DNA of 64,000 nt from Cervus elaphus (GCF_910594005.1 NC_057823.1:65160015-65224014), one strand, 5' to 3'. Counted from the first letter of the stretch, positions 31,907 through 42,990 are shown. Numbers and translations are program-made. Notes: a model not told the origin generated them from the sequence alone.

Positions 31907-33932
31907 TTTCTTTTTTTTTTTTTTTCCTTTTTTCCCCCCATTTATTTTTATTCATTGGAGGTTAATTACTTTACAATATTGTAGTGGTTTTTGCCATACA
32001 TTGACATGAATCAGCCATGGATTTACATGTGTTCCCCATCCCGATCCCCCCTCCCACCTCCCTTTCCATCCCATCCCTCTGGGTCTTCCTAGTGCACCAG
32101 CCCTGAGCACCCATCTCATGCATCCAACCTGGGCTGGTGATCTGTTTCACCCTTGATAGTATACTTGTTTCAATGCTGTTCTCTCTGAACATCCCACCCT
32201 CGCCTTCTCCCATAGAGTCTAAAAGTCTGTTCTGTACATCTGTGTCTCTTTTTCTGTTTTGCATATAGGGTTATCGTTACCATCTTTCTAAATTCCATAT
32301 ATACGTGTTAGTACACTGTATTGGCCTTTATCTTTCTGGCTTACTTCACTCTGTATAATAGGCTCCAGTTTCATCCACCTCATTAGAACTGATTAAAATG
32401 TATTCTTTTTTAATGGCTGAGTAATATTCCATTGTGTATATGTACCACAGCTTCCTTATCCATTCGTCTGCTGATGGGCATCTAGGTTGCTTCCATGTCC
32501 TGGCTATTATAAACAGTGCTGTGATGAACACTGGGGTGCACGTGTCTCTTTCAGATCCGGTTTCTTTGGTGTGTATCCTCAGGAGTGGGATTGCTGGGTC
32601 ATATGGCAGTTCTATCTCCAGTTTTTTAAGGAATGTCCACACTGTTCTCCATAGCGGCTGTACTAGTTTGCATTCCCACCAACAGTGAAAGAGGGTTACC
32701 TTTTCTCCACACCCTCTCCAGCATTTTTTGCTCGTAGACTTTTGGATAGCAGCCATTCTGACTGGCGTGTAATGGTACCTCATTGAGGTTTTCACTTGCA
32801 TTTCTCTGATGATGAGTGATGTTGAGCATCTTTTCATGTGTTTGTTAGCCATCTGTATGTCTTCTTTGGAAAAATGTCTGTTTAGATCTTTGGCCCATTT
32901 TTTGATTGGGTCATTTGCTTTTCTGGAATTGAGCTGCAGAAGTTGCTTGTATATTTTTGAGATTAATCCTTTGTCTGTTTCTTCATTTGCTATTATTTTC
33001 TCCCATTCTGAAGGGTGTCTTTTCACCTTGCTTATAGTTTCCTTTGTAGTGCAAAAGCTTTTAAGTTTCATTAGGTCCCATTTGTTTAGTTTTGCTTTTA
33101 TTTCCAATATTCTGGGAGGTGGGTCATAGAGAATCCTGCTGTGATTTATGTCAGAGAGTGTTTTGCCTACGTTCTACTCTAGGAGTTTTATAGCTTCTGG
33201 TCTTACATTTAGATCTTTAATCCATTTTGAGTTTATTTTTGTGTATGGTGTTAGAAAGTGTTCTAGTTTCATTCTTTTACAAGTAGTTGACCAGTTTTCC
33301 CAGCACTACTTGTTAAAGAGGTTGTCTTTTTTCCACTGTATATCCTTGCCTCCTTTGTCAAAGATAAGGTGTCCGTAGGTACGTGGATTTATCTCTGGGC
33401 TTTCTATTTTATTCCATTGATCTATATTTCTGTCTTTGTGCCAGTACCATACTGTCTTGATGACTGTGGCTTTGTAGTAGAGCCTGAAGTCAGGCAGGTT
33501 AAGTCCTCTAGTTCCATTCTTCTTTCTCAAGATTGCTTTGGCTATTCGAGGTTTTTTGTATTTCCATACAAATTGTGAAATTATTTGTTCTAGCTCTGTG
33601 AAGAATACCGTTGGTAGCTTGATTGGGATTGCATTGAATCTATAGATCACTTTGGGTAGTATACTCATTTTCACAATATTGATTCTTCCAATCCATGAAC
33701 ACGGTATATTTCTCCATCTATTTGTGTCCTCTTTGATTTCTTTCATCAGTGTTTTATAGTTTTCTATGTATAGGTCTTTTGTTTCTTTAGGTAGATATAC
33801 TCCTAAGTATTTTATTCTTTGCATCACAATGGTGAATGGTATTGTTTCCTTAATTTCTCTTTCTGATTTCTCATTGTTAGTGTATAGGAATGCAAGGGAT
33901 TTTTGTGTGTTAATTTCATATCCTGCAACTTT
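31907..33932 (-). mobile_element. L1 LINE, 5'-truncated (2.03 kb), with perfect 16-bp TSD
   Basis: Antisense L1 inserted into BovB. A poly-A tail (poly-T here, about 31907-31937) precedes the L1 3' UTR ('ttggaggttaattactttac', then a C-rich stretch near 32040-32060) and the C-terminal part of ORF2. The TSD 'agtgtcttttaatttc' is identical at 31891-31906 and 33933-33948. The element is comparatively young: its ORF2 remnant has two in-frame stops and no frameshift that I can see. Confidence 0.97.
32346..33932 (-). pseudogene. L1 ORF2p C-terminal relic
   Basis: C-terminal part of the L1 ORF2 protein (endonuclease-RT of target-primed reverse transcription). One frame runs from 33932 down to the stop at 32346-32348, interrupted by TAG codons at 33306-33308 and 33174-33176. 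The upstream piece retains the region after the RT core (YLGVYLPKETKDLY, SWIGRINIVKMSILPK). The downstream 253-codon piece has the cysteine-rich motif C-x3-C-x7-H-x4-C (residues 129-146). The first codons of the 219-codon frame at 33306-33965 come from flanking BovB. The endonuclease and most RT motifs are absent because of truncation. Confidence 0.93.
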
Positions 33933-34133
33933 AGTGTCTTTTAATTTCATGGCTGCAGTCACCATCTGCAGTGATTTTGGAACCCAAAAAAAAATAGTCT
34001 GTCACTGTTTCCACTGCTTATCTACCTATTTGCCATGAAGTGATGGGACAAGATGCCAAGGTTTTAGTTTTCTGAATGTTGAGTTTTAAGCCAACTTTTT
34101 CACTCTCCTCTTTCACTTTCATCAAGAGGTAAG

Positions 34134-34227
34134 TTGGGAGTTGGTGATGGACAGGGAGGCCTGGTGTGCTGCGGTTCATGGGGTCACAAAGAGTTGGAGA
34201 AGACTGAGTGACTGAACTGAACTGAAC
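34134..34227 (+). mobile_element. BovB 3' tail, opposite orientation
   Basis: Sense BovB tail of about 94 bp ('gggagttggtgatggacagg', 'cctggtgtgctgcggttcat', 'gactgaactgaactgaac') directly abutting the antisense copy at 34129. Because the antisense copy carries its own tail at 31355, this is not a simple 5' inversion of one element. Confidence 0.9.
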
Positions 34228-34629
34228 ATAAACTTTACAAACCTAGTTAGAAGAACAAAAAAATTAGCATATTGTCATAGCTCCAAATTAGCAGCATCCA
34301 CTATAATTAAACTCTTGTTTTTCTTCCCATACTCCCATTATCCTTCCCTCTGACTCTTTTACTGGGGATGCTCTTCTCCTGAAACCCTAAATATGGGCAA
34401 TGACTTTAACCAGAGCAAGTCAGCAGTGAAGAGATCACTCACTCCCCCCCCACCCCCGCCCCAGAGTCCATGTTAATTATGGCTGTCAGAGGAATTTAGA
34501 AAAGGAATTGCGGTGGAGAGCCCTGAGACTGAGTGATTGGCTTCTTTGAGCTCTGCCACTTCTTCCTACTACCCAGGCTGAAAGGGGTGATGCACTTGAT
34601 AGATACTAAGGCAGGCAAATTATGCAGAG
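34228..34629. other. Unassigned DNA with C-rich tract
   Basis: A C-rich run 'ccccccccacccccgcccc' (34444-34462) is the only notable element. No repeat family recognised. Confidence 0.5.
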
Positions 34630-34850
34630 AGCTGATTTAGTAAAACAGAAGTAGAGGCTTTTTAGTCATATAAGCCTGGATTCCAAACTGACTCCTGCCA
34701 CCCTCTAGTCTAAGGATGTTGGCCAATTCTGGTTCTTCTTGTACACAAGGGCATGGGTAATTACTTATCACTGCATTGGTGCCAAATTAAATGAGATAAC
34801 AAAAGTAGGGTTATCTGAACATTGTTTGGCCCAAAGCAATTATGTAATAA
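34630..34850 (+). mobile_element. MIR SINE, diverged
   Basis: 'cttttta' lead-in, 'gtcatataagcctggattcc', then 'ggttcttcttgtacacaagg', 'gcatgggtaattacttatca', 'aaattaaatgagataacaaa' and 'ggcccaaagcaattatgtaa' follow the MIR order from head to tail. Confidence 0.62.
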
Positions 34851-35384
34851 ATTTTTTCCAAATTCTATCAACATGCAACTCCAAATAAAGAGACGACAAG
34901 TTTCTCTTGGTAACCAAGAGTGTCAAATACATTAGACATATGAGGAGAATCACAGTGGTTCTCAAATATTATGGATATAATAAAGGTAAGTGCTTAACAT
35001 TTCTCTCACACTCTAAAAATCCCTATTTTCTCAATCCTATGGTAATAGTTTTTGTAATATTTTTAACTATTTCTGAAATTAGGATGAGTCTTAAAATTAA
35101 CACATGCATTTAATGTGATACCTATAGCTATTTTCTCTTAAAATATTGTATTGAAACCAAAAGGGTCTTATAATCAATAGTGTTTAATTATATAATTAAG
35201 GAAAATAGCATTATGAAAAATTAATCATCTCCTTTAATAAATAATCAGAGCTATCCTCTCAGAAGTCTGAAAGACCTAGTTGACTATCAAGTGTCACCAA
35301 AGTTTCCCTTTGAATTTTTTATATGTCCTTGATTCTCCCACATTGATTCTTTATTGCCATCCCCTTCTTCAAACTACTGTTTCT
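34851..35384. other. Unassigned A+T-rich DNA
   Basis: No recognised repeat. A 68-codon + frame at 34907-35113 is hydrophobic at its end but unsupported. Confidence 0.5.
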
Positions 35385-35600
35385 GATTACTTGCTATGTT
35401 CCAAGTACACTGCAAAATGCCTTATAAATATTATATTTTACTCCACACAGCCCTAAGGTGAAATGAAAGATGAAGATATTGAGGCTTTGATGAGAAAACT
35501 GAGGTGCAGACAAGTAAACATGGCTCTAGTTCACAGTAGCTGAGATATGGGTCAAGTTCAGGTGAGATCCAAAGCTTTGATTCTTAACCATGACTGGAGT
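35385..35600 (-). mobile_element. MIR SINE (antisense)
   Basis: 'acttgctatgttccaagtac', 'actccacacagccctaaggt', 'gatgagaaaactgaggtgca' and a decayed head region 'aggtgagatccaaagctttg' in the reverse-complement MIR order. Confidence 0.75.
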
Positions 35601-35912
35601 TCCTTGATTATAAGAAAATGATTTCAACATTCAAAATAATAATCCAAGTTATCACAAGAATAACCTCAGAGTTAGGGCCTAGGGGAAAGCAGAGGAGAGG
35701 GCTATCCAAGTAGCACTGCGGAAACAAAATTATCAAAATCAAACTACATATGGTGTGTCTTCATGTGTAATTTTACATCAGTTCACACTATATATTTTGA
35801 AGATGTACTTTAAGTACAATGCAAAATAATGTGCAAGACTGATATGAGTATATTTAATGCTTATTCCCCATATTTTTGCATTTTAAAAATAATAATTCAG
35901 TAAAATCTATAG

Positions 35913-36809
35913 GAGTACGTCAAGGCTGTATATTGTCACCTTGCTTTTTTAACTTATATGCAGAGTACATCATGTGAAATGCTGAACTGGATGAAGTGCA
36001 AGCTGGGATCAAGATTGCATGGAGAAATATCAATAACTTCAGATATGCAGATGACATCATCCTTATGATAGAAAGCAAAGAGGAACTAAAGAACCTCTTG
36101 ATGAAACTGACAGAGGAGAGTGAAAACTCTGGCTGAAAACTCAACATTCAAAAAACTAAGATCATGGCATCTGGCCCCATCACGTCATGGGAAATAGAAG
36201 GGGAAACAATGACAGACTTTATTTTCTTGGGCCCCAAAATCACTGCAGATGGTGACTGCAGTCATGAAATTAAAAGACACTTGCCCCTTGAAAGAAAAGC
36301 TATGACCAACCTAGACAGCATACTAAAAAGCAGAGACATCACTTTCCCGACAAAGGGCCATCTAGACAAAGCTCTGGTTTTTCCAGTAGTCATTTATGGA
36401 TGTGAGAGTTGGACTATAAAGAAAGCTGAGTGCCGAAGAATTGATGTTTTTGAACTGTGGCATTGGAGAAGACTCTTGAGTATCCCTTGGACAGCAAGGA
36501 GGTCAAATTAGTCTGTCCGAAAGGAAATCAGTCCTGAATATTCATTGGAAGGACTGATGTTGAAGCTGAAACTCCAATACTTTGTCCACCTGATGCAAAG
36601 AACTGACTCACTGGAAAAGACTCTGATGATGGGAAAAATTGGAGGCAGGAGGAGAAGGATGAGATGGTTGGATGGTATCACCAACTCAATAGACATGAGT
36701 TTGAGCAAGCTCCAGTAGTTGGTTATGGACCTGGAAGCCTGGTATGCTGTAGTCCATGGGGCCCTAAAGAGTCGGATATGACTGAGTGACTGAACTGGAC
36801 TGAACTGAT
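35913..36809 (+). mobile_element. BovB LINE, 5'-truncated (0.9 kb), with short TSD
   Basis: Sense BovB from the RT region ('gagtacgtcaaggctgtata') to the tail ('actgaactggactgaactga'). A short TSD (aatctatag at 35904-35912; agtctatag at 36810-36818; one mismatch) flanks it. The RT box YADD is intact at 36044-36055. Confidence 0.93.
35916..36511 (+). pseudogene. BovB RT/C-terminal relic
   Basis: Remnant coding: V-R-Q-G-C-I-L-S-P motif at the left end, YADD at 36044-36055, then an open stretch of 115 codons (36164-36511) covering the conserved C-terminal region (GPITSWEIEGE, SWTIKKAECRRIDVFEL). In-frame stops near 35977 and 36135 and the missing 5' part preclude function. The antisense frames at 35920-36147 and 36508-36849 are shadows. 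Confidence 0.82.
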
Positions 36810-36818
36810 AGTCTATAG

Positions 36819-37825
36819 TGGAAATGATTTTCTTGGAATCACAATTCAAAATATGACAGTTTCATCTTTTAAAAACTATGGATATATGTTTATCCATATT
36901 TATATCCATGGATATAAATGCAAACTATGAAAATTTGTTGGGGTAAAAACAGTAAATAATATAACTGTTATGATACAGGGAAAAAACCCTTACAAATGTA
37001 GACTAAAGAAGCAATAATTGACTAATATTATTATGGTATATTAAACTAACTTTAAGTCATTTATCTCTTGCAGCCATAAAGTATTCTCAACCATACATAC
37101 TTTAGAGCAAAAGAGTCTCCATTTGCCCAAGATAGCCCTGGCTTATGCTGATGTCCCAAAGTGATTGTCAACATCCTCAGAATTGTCCCAATTTGGACAG
37201 TAAATTATATAGTCACACTAATAATACTCAAGAACCTTGACTTTTTATTCTAACCTTGCCTATTATAAACCATAAAATATTTTTACTCTTCATATTCTTC
37301 TATAAGGCAGTTTACTTGCATGGAATAGTAGAATTTGTTTCATAGTTAATTAAAAAAACAAAAAAGTAACACCATGGAGTTTCAGAAGTTAAAATGTAAG
37401 TATAAGGTGATGGCTACCTCTTTCTACCAGAGTTCCTCTTTCTGCAAGTGCCTGCTCGTTTGGCCCACAAAAATGTATTACAACCATCATTTTCCACTGC
37501 ACCAGGTTTCTTGGAAGGAGAATGGGGTGGGCCATAATTCATCAGAGATGACGCTTAGAAACTGTTTAACTATCAACAAAATGTCCCTCATCAGAAGCAT
37601 CAGAGACATGCTTCTAATTTAAATATCTGAAATTTTTACAACAAAGTAATTTTTTTGGACACAGTCAGTTTTCTCCTCTAGGTCCAGCTATAGCATGGTC
37701 AGAGTCTTCAACAGTTTTTATTAGGCACTCAGCATTCCTTTCTCCTTTGTTTATTCTTTTTAGAACTCTGCTTACATTCAGGTTGCTAAATTTTTCAAAT
37801 ATGATTCAAGGAAAGATGACCTTAC
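36819..37825. other. Unassigned A+T-rich DNA with palindrome cluster
   Basis: Contains a 22-bp perfect palindrome (36898-36919) and an adjacent imperfect inverted repeat. No recognised transposon. An 82-codon + frame at 37374-37622 has no recognisable family. Confidence 0.45.
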
Positions 37826-37992
37826 CATCTAATCCAGGTACAGATTTTGACTGGTCCAAGCTAGCAGCCCGTGGTCTTTTCTGGATGACTTACAGGGTTC
37901 AGAGATGACCTCATTTAGTACAAATGGGACATCGCGGACTATGCTTGGTTGACTGGCTTCAAATTCAGTCGGTTTGTGTAGCTGTCTCTTTT
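37826..37992 (-). other. Candidate exon-like segment (unproven)
   Basis: On the minus strand a T-rich tract leads into a good splice acceptor 'gtttattttctgtag' ending at 37993. The sequence after it is open in one frame for 53 codons (KRQLHKPTEFEASQPSIVRD...), then stops (TAG) just before a donor 'gatg|gtaaggt' (exon end 37826). An internal donor 'ccct|gtaagt' would end it at 37894 (99 bp) while still open. Several CpGs are retained and it is not a known repeat. I do not recognise the peptide. It could be a coding exon, a non-coding exon or chance. Confidence 0.3.
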
Positions 37993-38589
37993 CTACAGAA
38001 AATAAACAAAACACCACATGGTTACAAATATCAGAAGACATCACATTGTTACCATAAAGGAACCAGCATTATAATAAAATGAATACTGAGGAAGACAGAA
38101 TGGAGACAAGGAAAAAACTGGGTCCACAGTAACATTATTAAGACTTATCCACTTCTGAACTTTCAGTTATAGACATAATAAACACACTCTAGTTTAAAGA
38201 GATTTGAATCAAAGATTTTGTTACTTGCATTCAAAAGCATGCACATGAATACATTGCTTGAGGAGGCATACATGACTGATCAGAGCTAACATGGAAGATG
38301 AAACTGCCTTAGCAAGTGGCAGCAATATCAGCCCAACTGGTCAAGCCCAAAATCTAGAAATTACCTTTGACTTTTAAAAAAGAATTTCTCACTTCAAATC
38401 TATCAGAAACGTGTGTCTCTTTTCCTCCAACATATTCTGCATTCTATCTATTTTTCTTAAACTCCATTTCAGCACAAGTATCCTGCAATTTGTTTCTGGG
38501 ACATTACCACATGCACATAAATGGTCTCCCACTACCAATAATAACCCAATTCAATTGTTCTCATCCATACCACTAAAATGATTTCAAAA
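37993..38589. other. Unassigned DNA
   Basis: No recognised repeat. A 69-codon + frame at 38367-38576 is not supported. Confidence 0.45.
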
Positions 38590-39065
38590 CCTTTTCATGG
38601 CTTCCCACCACACTTGAGATAAAAGTTGTGTTTTTTAAAAAATAAATCAGGACACACAGATTCTTTTCATGACCTGCAACCCATCTTTGCAACCTCTTTT
38701 CTTTTCCCAACATTTGTTCTATCTCAACTGTCTGGCCTTATCACTGGTTTGCTTAAATTCACTCCTGCCCTAGGGCCTTTACACTTTCTTCTCTCCCTAG
38801 AATGCTTTTTCCATGGCTTTACATGGCTAGCTCCTTCTCATCCTCCAAGTTTTTGCTTAAATATTACCTCTTTCAAGAAACAATTCTTGATCCCTTCATG
38901 TTTCAGCCCATGATTCTACCCTGATGTATTAAACACTGATCACAGCATCCCATATTTACTACATGTGTCCAAATCTAATTATTTTCTTATTTATATGATT
39001 TTATTTGCTTATTGTCTGTCCATTTCTTAAAGAGATCAGCTCCATTAAGAGAGGAATCTTAGTGG
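38590..39065 (+). mobile_element. L2 LINE 3' portion, well preserved
   Basis: Clear L2 order: 'ctagggcctttacactttct', 'ctagaatgctttttccatgg', 'ggctagctccttctcatcct', 'aatattacctctttcaagaa', 'ttcttatttatatgatttta', 'tgtctgtccatttcttaaag' and 'gctccattaagagaggaatc'. The 95-codon + frame at 38626-38913 is a fortuitous reading of it. Confidence 0.87.
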
Positions 39066-39099
39066 CTATGCCTACCTAAGACACTGACTTATTATAGAA

Positions 39100-39650
39100 G
39101 ACAACTGGCTATGGCAGGTTTAGAACCTGGCTGTAAATTCTTTGATATTCTTTCCACTGAGTGGTAAGATCTATGTTCCTGGCTCTTAAATCTGGGAAAG
39201 CTTTAATAAATAAAATACAGTGGAAGGGATGCTTTGTGACTTTTGAGAGTAAGTCATGAAAAGACATGCAGCTTCTGCCTTGTTTGCTGGGAATGCTCAC
39301 ACACAGATCCTTGTGCTGCCATGTAAGTTCATTACTCATGGACTACCATGCTGGAGGGGCCACACATGTGAGTGTTGGTAAACAATCTAAGCTGATCCCT
39401 TTATCTATCCCAACCCAAGATTCAGGTATGTGAGTAAAGAATCTATCTTACAAGTAGATTCTTCAGCTTCAGGTGATTCAGTCCTCATTTGAGCCATCCC
39501 AGAAAAGCCCTGGAAACTGTAAAATCACAGAGCAAAATGGAGCTGTTCTGGTGGTGCCTGTCCTGATTCCTGACGTGTGTAATCAATAAACATAAGAAAA
39601 TGACTGTTTTATGCCACTAACATCTCAGACTGTCTTCTAACATTAGGATG
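39100..39650 (+). mobile_element. MLT1-type (ERVL-MaLR) LTR
   Basis: Order characteristic of MLT1 LTRs: 'ctttgatattctttccactg', 'aagacatgcagcttctgcct', 'tgctgggaatgctcacacac', 'ctaccatgctggaggggcca', 'catgtgagtgttggt', 'gattcctgacgtgtgtaatc', a polyadenylation signal in 'aataaacataagaaaatgac' and 'ctgttttatgccactaacat'. Diverged, with no clean ends. Confidence 0.8.
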
Positions 39651-39739
39651 TTTTCTAACATAACAATAGGCATCTGGAGCAAAGGCCCACCAAAGTTTGA
39701 AAAATATTTGTTGAATGAGGCTGACCAGCTACCTTGTAG

Positions 39740-39900
39740 GAACACTCCTCTAGGGACTTGGGTTCTAGTCCAAGTTCTATTACTAATACATTATCTAACC
39801 TTAGGAAATCTTATCTATAGGTCTCAAGTTCCTTCTATGTGCATTGAGGTGATCTGACTCATTTAACTCTTAGGTACTTGCCACTGAATTCTTAGTCTAT
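39740..39900 (+). mobile_element. MIR SINE
   Basis: 'gacttgggttctagtccaag', 'ttctattactaatacattat', 'ctaaccttaggaaatcttat' and 'ctataggtctcaagttcctt' correspond to the MIR tRNA-like and CORE segments in order. Confidence 0.62.
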
Positions 39901-41175
39901 AAATGAAAACTAAGGTTTTCAACAATAATGAAAAAGATAAATAGCCAGAATTAGGGGCTCTGTCTTCTCTGGGTATTAAAATGATCTTAAAAGGGTGTGC
40001 TCCTTAGAGTTCTCAGCGTGAAAGGGAGGAGGAAGCAATTTGATAAATTTGACAATTGATTGACTTTCTTGAATCTCTATATTCCCAAGGAAACTATGTC
40101 TGTGTCTTTAAAGTCAAATCACATCGGGATAAAGGGCTCAATGGACAGATAGGTTAACTAGATGGGAGACAGGAAGAAGCTGCAAACAAATGGCTTCTGA
40201 AGGCTCTCTTTTTCTAACTAAACCATTTTTCTGTTTCTTTCTACAGAACTGACTTCAGAACTCAGAGGGTGGGACTATGACGGCAGCAAAAATGTGGTAG
40301 AAAGATTACTGGGTCTCGGAGCTATCCCTGAAAGTGGGAAGCCTTGAGCAGTCACCACTCTGACCTTCTGCTGCTGAGGAGGAGGAGGGTGACTCCTCTC
40401 TGGTCTTCATTAGGAAATGAGGTGTCTTTTCCCAGGGCACACAGAATAGAAAATGGAAATAGGATAAGAACATGGGTCTCCTGATTTGCAATCCAAGTGT
40501 CATAGTGTTGCCCCTAGCACCCATCTCCACGTCTCATACATCACTCAACGTAGGTATCAGGTTCTGAAAAAGGGGAAGCACAGAAAGCCGGGTATGAAGG
40601 ATGTGAGCACATCTACCTTTTGAATTTCTGTGAGACTGTTCACTGAGAATAGATCTTTGAGTATGATTAGATGAGAATTCTAGAGACTAAAAAAATAATT
40701 CCTGGGAAAGATCATTCTCATGATGAGTAGGAGTAGGTAGGGTGGTAGTCTTAACTTGTAGACTTATTAATTGCTATCGTTTAGACCCATCTGAACATGG
40801 AAGAATCACATTCTGGGAAAAAGAACTAAGAATATGGTAAGGGGGTCTATATTTAAAATTTTATTAAGCAAACAGCTCAGCTTACCTTTCTGCCAGGTAT
40901 TGTTTAGAGTTCCCTGACATCCCTTGGCTAAGGTTATATGTATTCTCAGTATCTTTCTAATCCCAGCACAACCATAGCCAATAGATTAGAGCTATTTGAA
41001 GAGACCAGAAATATTTTCTGTCACTGCACTCAGACTCCTTCAGAGAGAGGAAGTGATTTTGAATATGGCCTAATGTTCAGGAATCAAATACTTTCCAAGT
41101 ATATCCTCCTGTAAAAACAGAAGGTCAGATATGTGTACAATAAGAGGTATCCAAGTTTGGGGATATTTTAATAAA
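39901..41175. other. Unassigned DNA; weak exon-like and MIR-like spots
   Basis: A strong acceptor-like tract 'tttctgtttctttctacag' ends at 40246 and opens a 32-codon frame, but no good donor follows. A short MIR-end-like segment ('catgggtctcctgatttgca') lies near 40470. Neither is called. Confidence 0.4.
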
Positions 41176-41183
41176 GTCACACT

Positions 41184-41430
41184 AGGGCTTCCCTTGTGCC
41201 TCAGATAGTAAAGAATCTGCCTGCAATGCAGGAGACCTGGGTTTTATCCTTAGGTCAGAAGATCAATTCCTGGTTCAATTCCTGGGTCAGAAAGATCCCC
41301 TGGAGGAGGGAATGGCAACCCACTCTAGTATTCCTGCCTGTAGAATTCCAGGGACAGAGAAGCCTGGTGGGCTACAGTCCATGGGGTTGCAAAGAGTCCA
41401 ACATGACTGAGCAACTAACACTTTCTGTTT
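41184..41430 (+). mobile_element. Bov-tA SINE with internal duplication
   Basis: Head 'gggcttcccttgtgcctcag', then a local duplication of an 'aattcctgg' block (41264-41272 and 41277-41285) in the B-box/downstream area, followed by 'ggaatggcaacccactctag' and the tail 'cagtccatggggttgcaaag'. A possible TSD 'tcacaca/cta' is imperfect. Frames at 41196-41519 (+) and 41287-41487 (-) are SINE-derived. Confidence 0.9.
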
Positions 41431-42274
41431 CACACAATCTGACACAAAACCCAGGCTACGATTTCTGTGGTTCAATGTCCCTTGCACTACAGTGCAATGC
41501 TTTTAGGAATTCTATCTAATAATGATCCAATGGCCTATAGTGCAAACAGGGTAGAATAGCTATAAGAACTAAAACAAGTGACAATAATGTTACATGATAT
41601 GACTCTGTTTCATATCACCTGCTTGAGTTTAAGTGTATTTTATAGAGGGACCTATTATAATACAGAACACACAAAAATATTTTTCTCTCAGGCCTGCTGA
41701 TTTATATCATTCCTTTAAACATAAACATAGAAAAAATAAAAAGAATTATTTATAATTTAAAGTACTATAAACATAAGTGATTATTACAATTAGTGGTTTC
41801 AGTGTATCTTTAAAATTCTGATTTCCTTTCAAGGCAAATAAATTAGTAGAAGATGGATGTTTATTGGAAACAACTGAACAAGTATTCCACATTATCACTT
41901 TAGCTAAAATAAATTTAACTCTAATCAATTCCCTCCTGTTCAGATAGAACGGATTAGAAATCAGAATGCTAGTAAAAGATTCCATCATATATATATATAT
42001 ATTTAAAAAAAAAAAAAAAACACTGCATGTGAAATGTAGTTTACTGCTTTTGAGAGGAGTAGCCCAGCCATAATGAGGCAGGGAGGAAAAGAGGACCAAA
42101 CAAATGTATGATGGTAAACACAGCCCACCATCCCCTTTTCCCACATCAATACAGACATTACAAATTAATCACAGAGCTCTTTTCTGTTAAGAATTGGTGT
42201 TGGAATCCTTCTGCAAAAACTATCCAGACTACTACAGTGGCCAACTGGACTTGACATATGAGATAACACTAATT
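41431..42274. other. Unassigned A+T-rich DNA
   Basis: TA run (about 41987-42002) followed by poly-A (about 42005-42020). The 132-codon antisense frame at 41746-42144 reads through these low-complexity runs and is not credible as a gene. Confidence 0.5.
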
Positions 42275-42440
42275 TGCAGAAACCTGGACTCTAGTCTCAG
42301 ATTGGAAATTAAGATACCAGTGTTCTAGAACTAGCTTAGCTACTGATCTGCCCTGTACTATGGACTAATTTCTTCCCTTTTCTGGGTATCAGTTGCCTCC
42401 CTGAGGTCACAACTGTCAATATTTATTGCCTATGCTAGAA
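42275..42440 (+). mobile_element. MIR-family SINE, diverged
   Basis: 'gaaacctggactctagtctc', 'gcttagctactgatctgccc', 'ctaatttcttcccttttctg' and 'ggtatcagttgcctccctga' follow the MIR head-to-core order. Confidence 0.55.
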
Positions 42441-42990
42441 TCACCAAACTTTGTTTTTCCCCTCCCCCGGAAGGTATGTTATAGATTAGTTGGCTTGCTA
42501 ACCCACTGATGGAAAGGATGTGGGTGGCAGGGAGTGTTTCCCTGTTACTTTTGTAAAGTTATTTTAAATTCACAATCAAATAAAAGTGCAATAATGCTAT
42601 CTCAAATTATTACCACTTGCTTTCTTTCCTCCTGTAGTTTAACTCTAGCCATTGCAGCACTGTTAAGAGAATTCCTTGGGGGCATCTCAGAATGATGCAG
42701 TGGATTCTGAGCAAATCTTGAAGCCTGGGTTATATAACTTTGTTAAAATATCTTCTCCTCTAGGATGCTACCTGTTACAGACATGTCTATCCCTGTGTTC
42801 TATGCTCTCAGATCCTAAAAAGAACACTAGAGTATACTGTGGAATCAACGACAACCAAATTACCTTTCTCTTGTAAATCTAAAGTATGATTCATGGAAAC
42901 TGGAAGCCAATCCATGGAAGTCTCTTTGGTGAGAGGTTACACAGAGATGGATTTGGGCAGTGATGTCGCTTCATGTTCAAGATGAGGTTG
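42441..42990. other. Unassigned DNA
   Basis: No recognised feature. A 66-codon + frame at 42676-42876 is unsupported. Confidence 0.5.

Larger units (their letters stand above)
31355..34129 (-). mobile_element. BovB LINE (antisense), split by L1
   Basis: The tail begins 'cagttcagttcagtccagtt'. The left part is 31355-31906 and the right part 33933-34129, resuming at exactly the same point ('agtgtcttttaatttc', then 'atggctgcagtcaccatctg'). It truncates near 'ctttcatcaagagg' in the RT region. Frames at 31364-31696 (-) and 31383-32009 (+) derive from it. Confidence 0.95.

Noticed and set aside
31383..32009. 208-codon + strand open frame
   Set aside because: It reads the antisense strand of BovB and then the L1 poly-A tail (poly-F), so it is a shadow of two retrotransposons.
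40247..40348. Exon starting after a strong acceptor at 40246
   Set aside because: Only 32 codons before a stop, no convincing donor, and no recognisable product; acceptor-like tracts are common in T-rich DNA.
41746..42144. 132-codon minus-strand frame
   Set aside because: Depends on reading through poly-A and TA runs; no family and no splice or start context.
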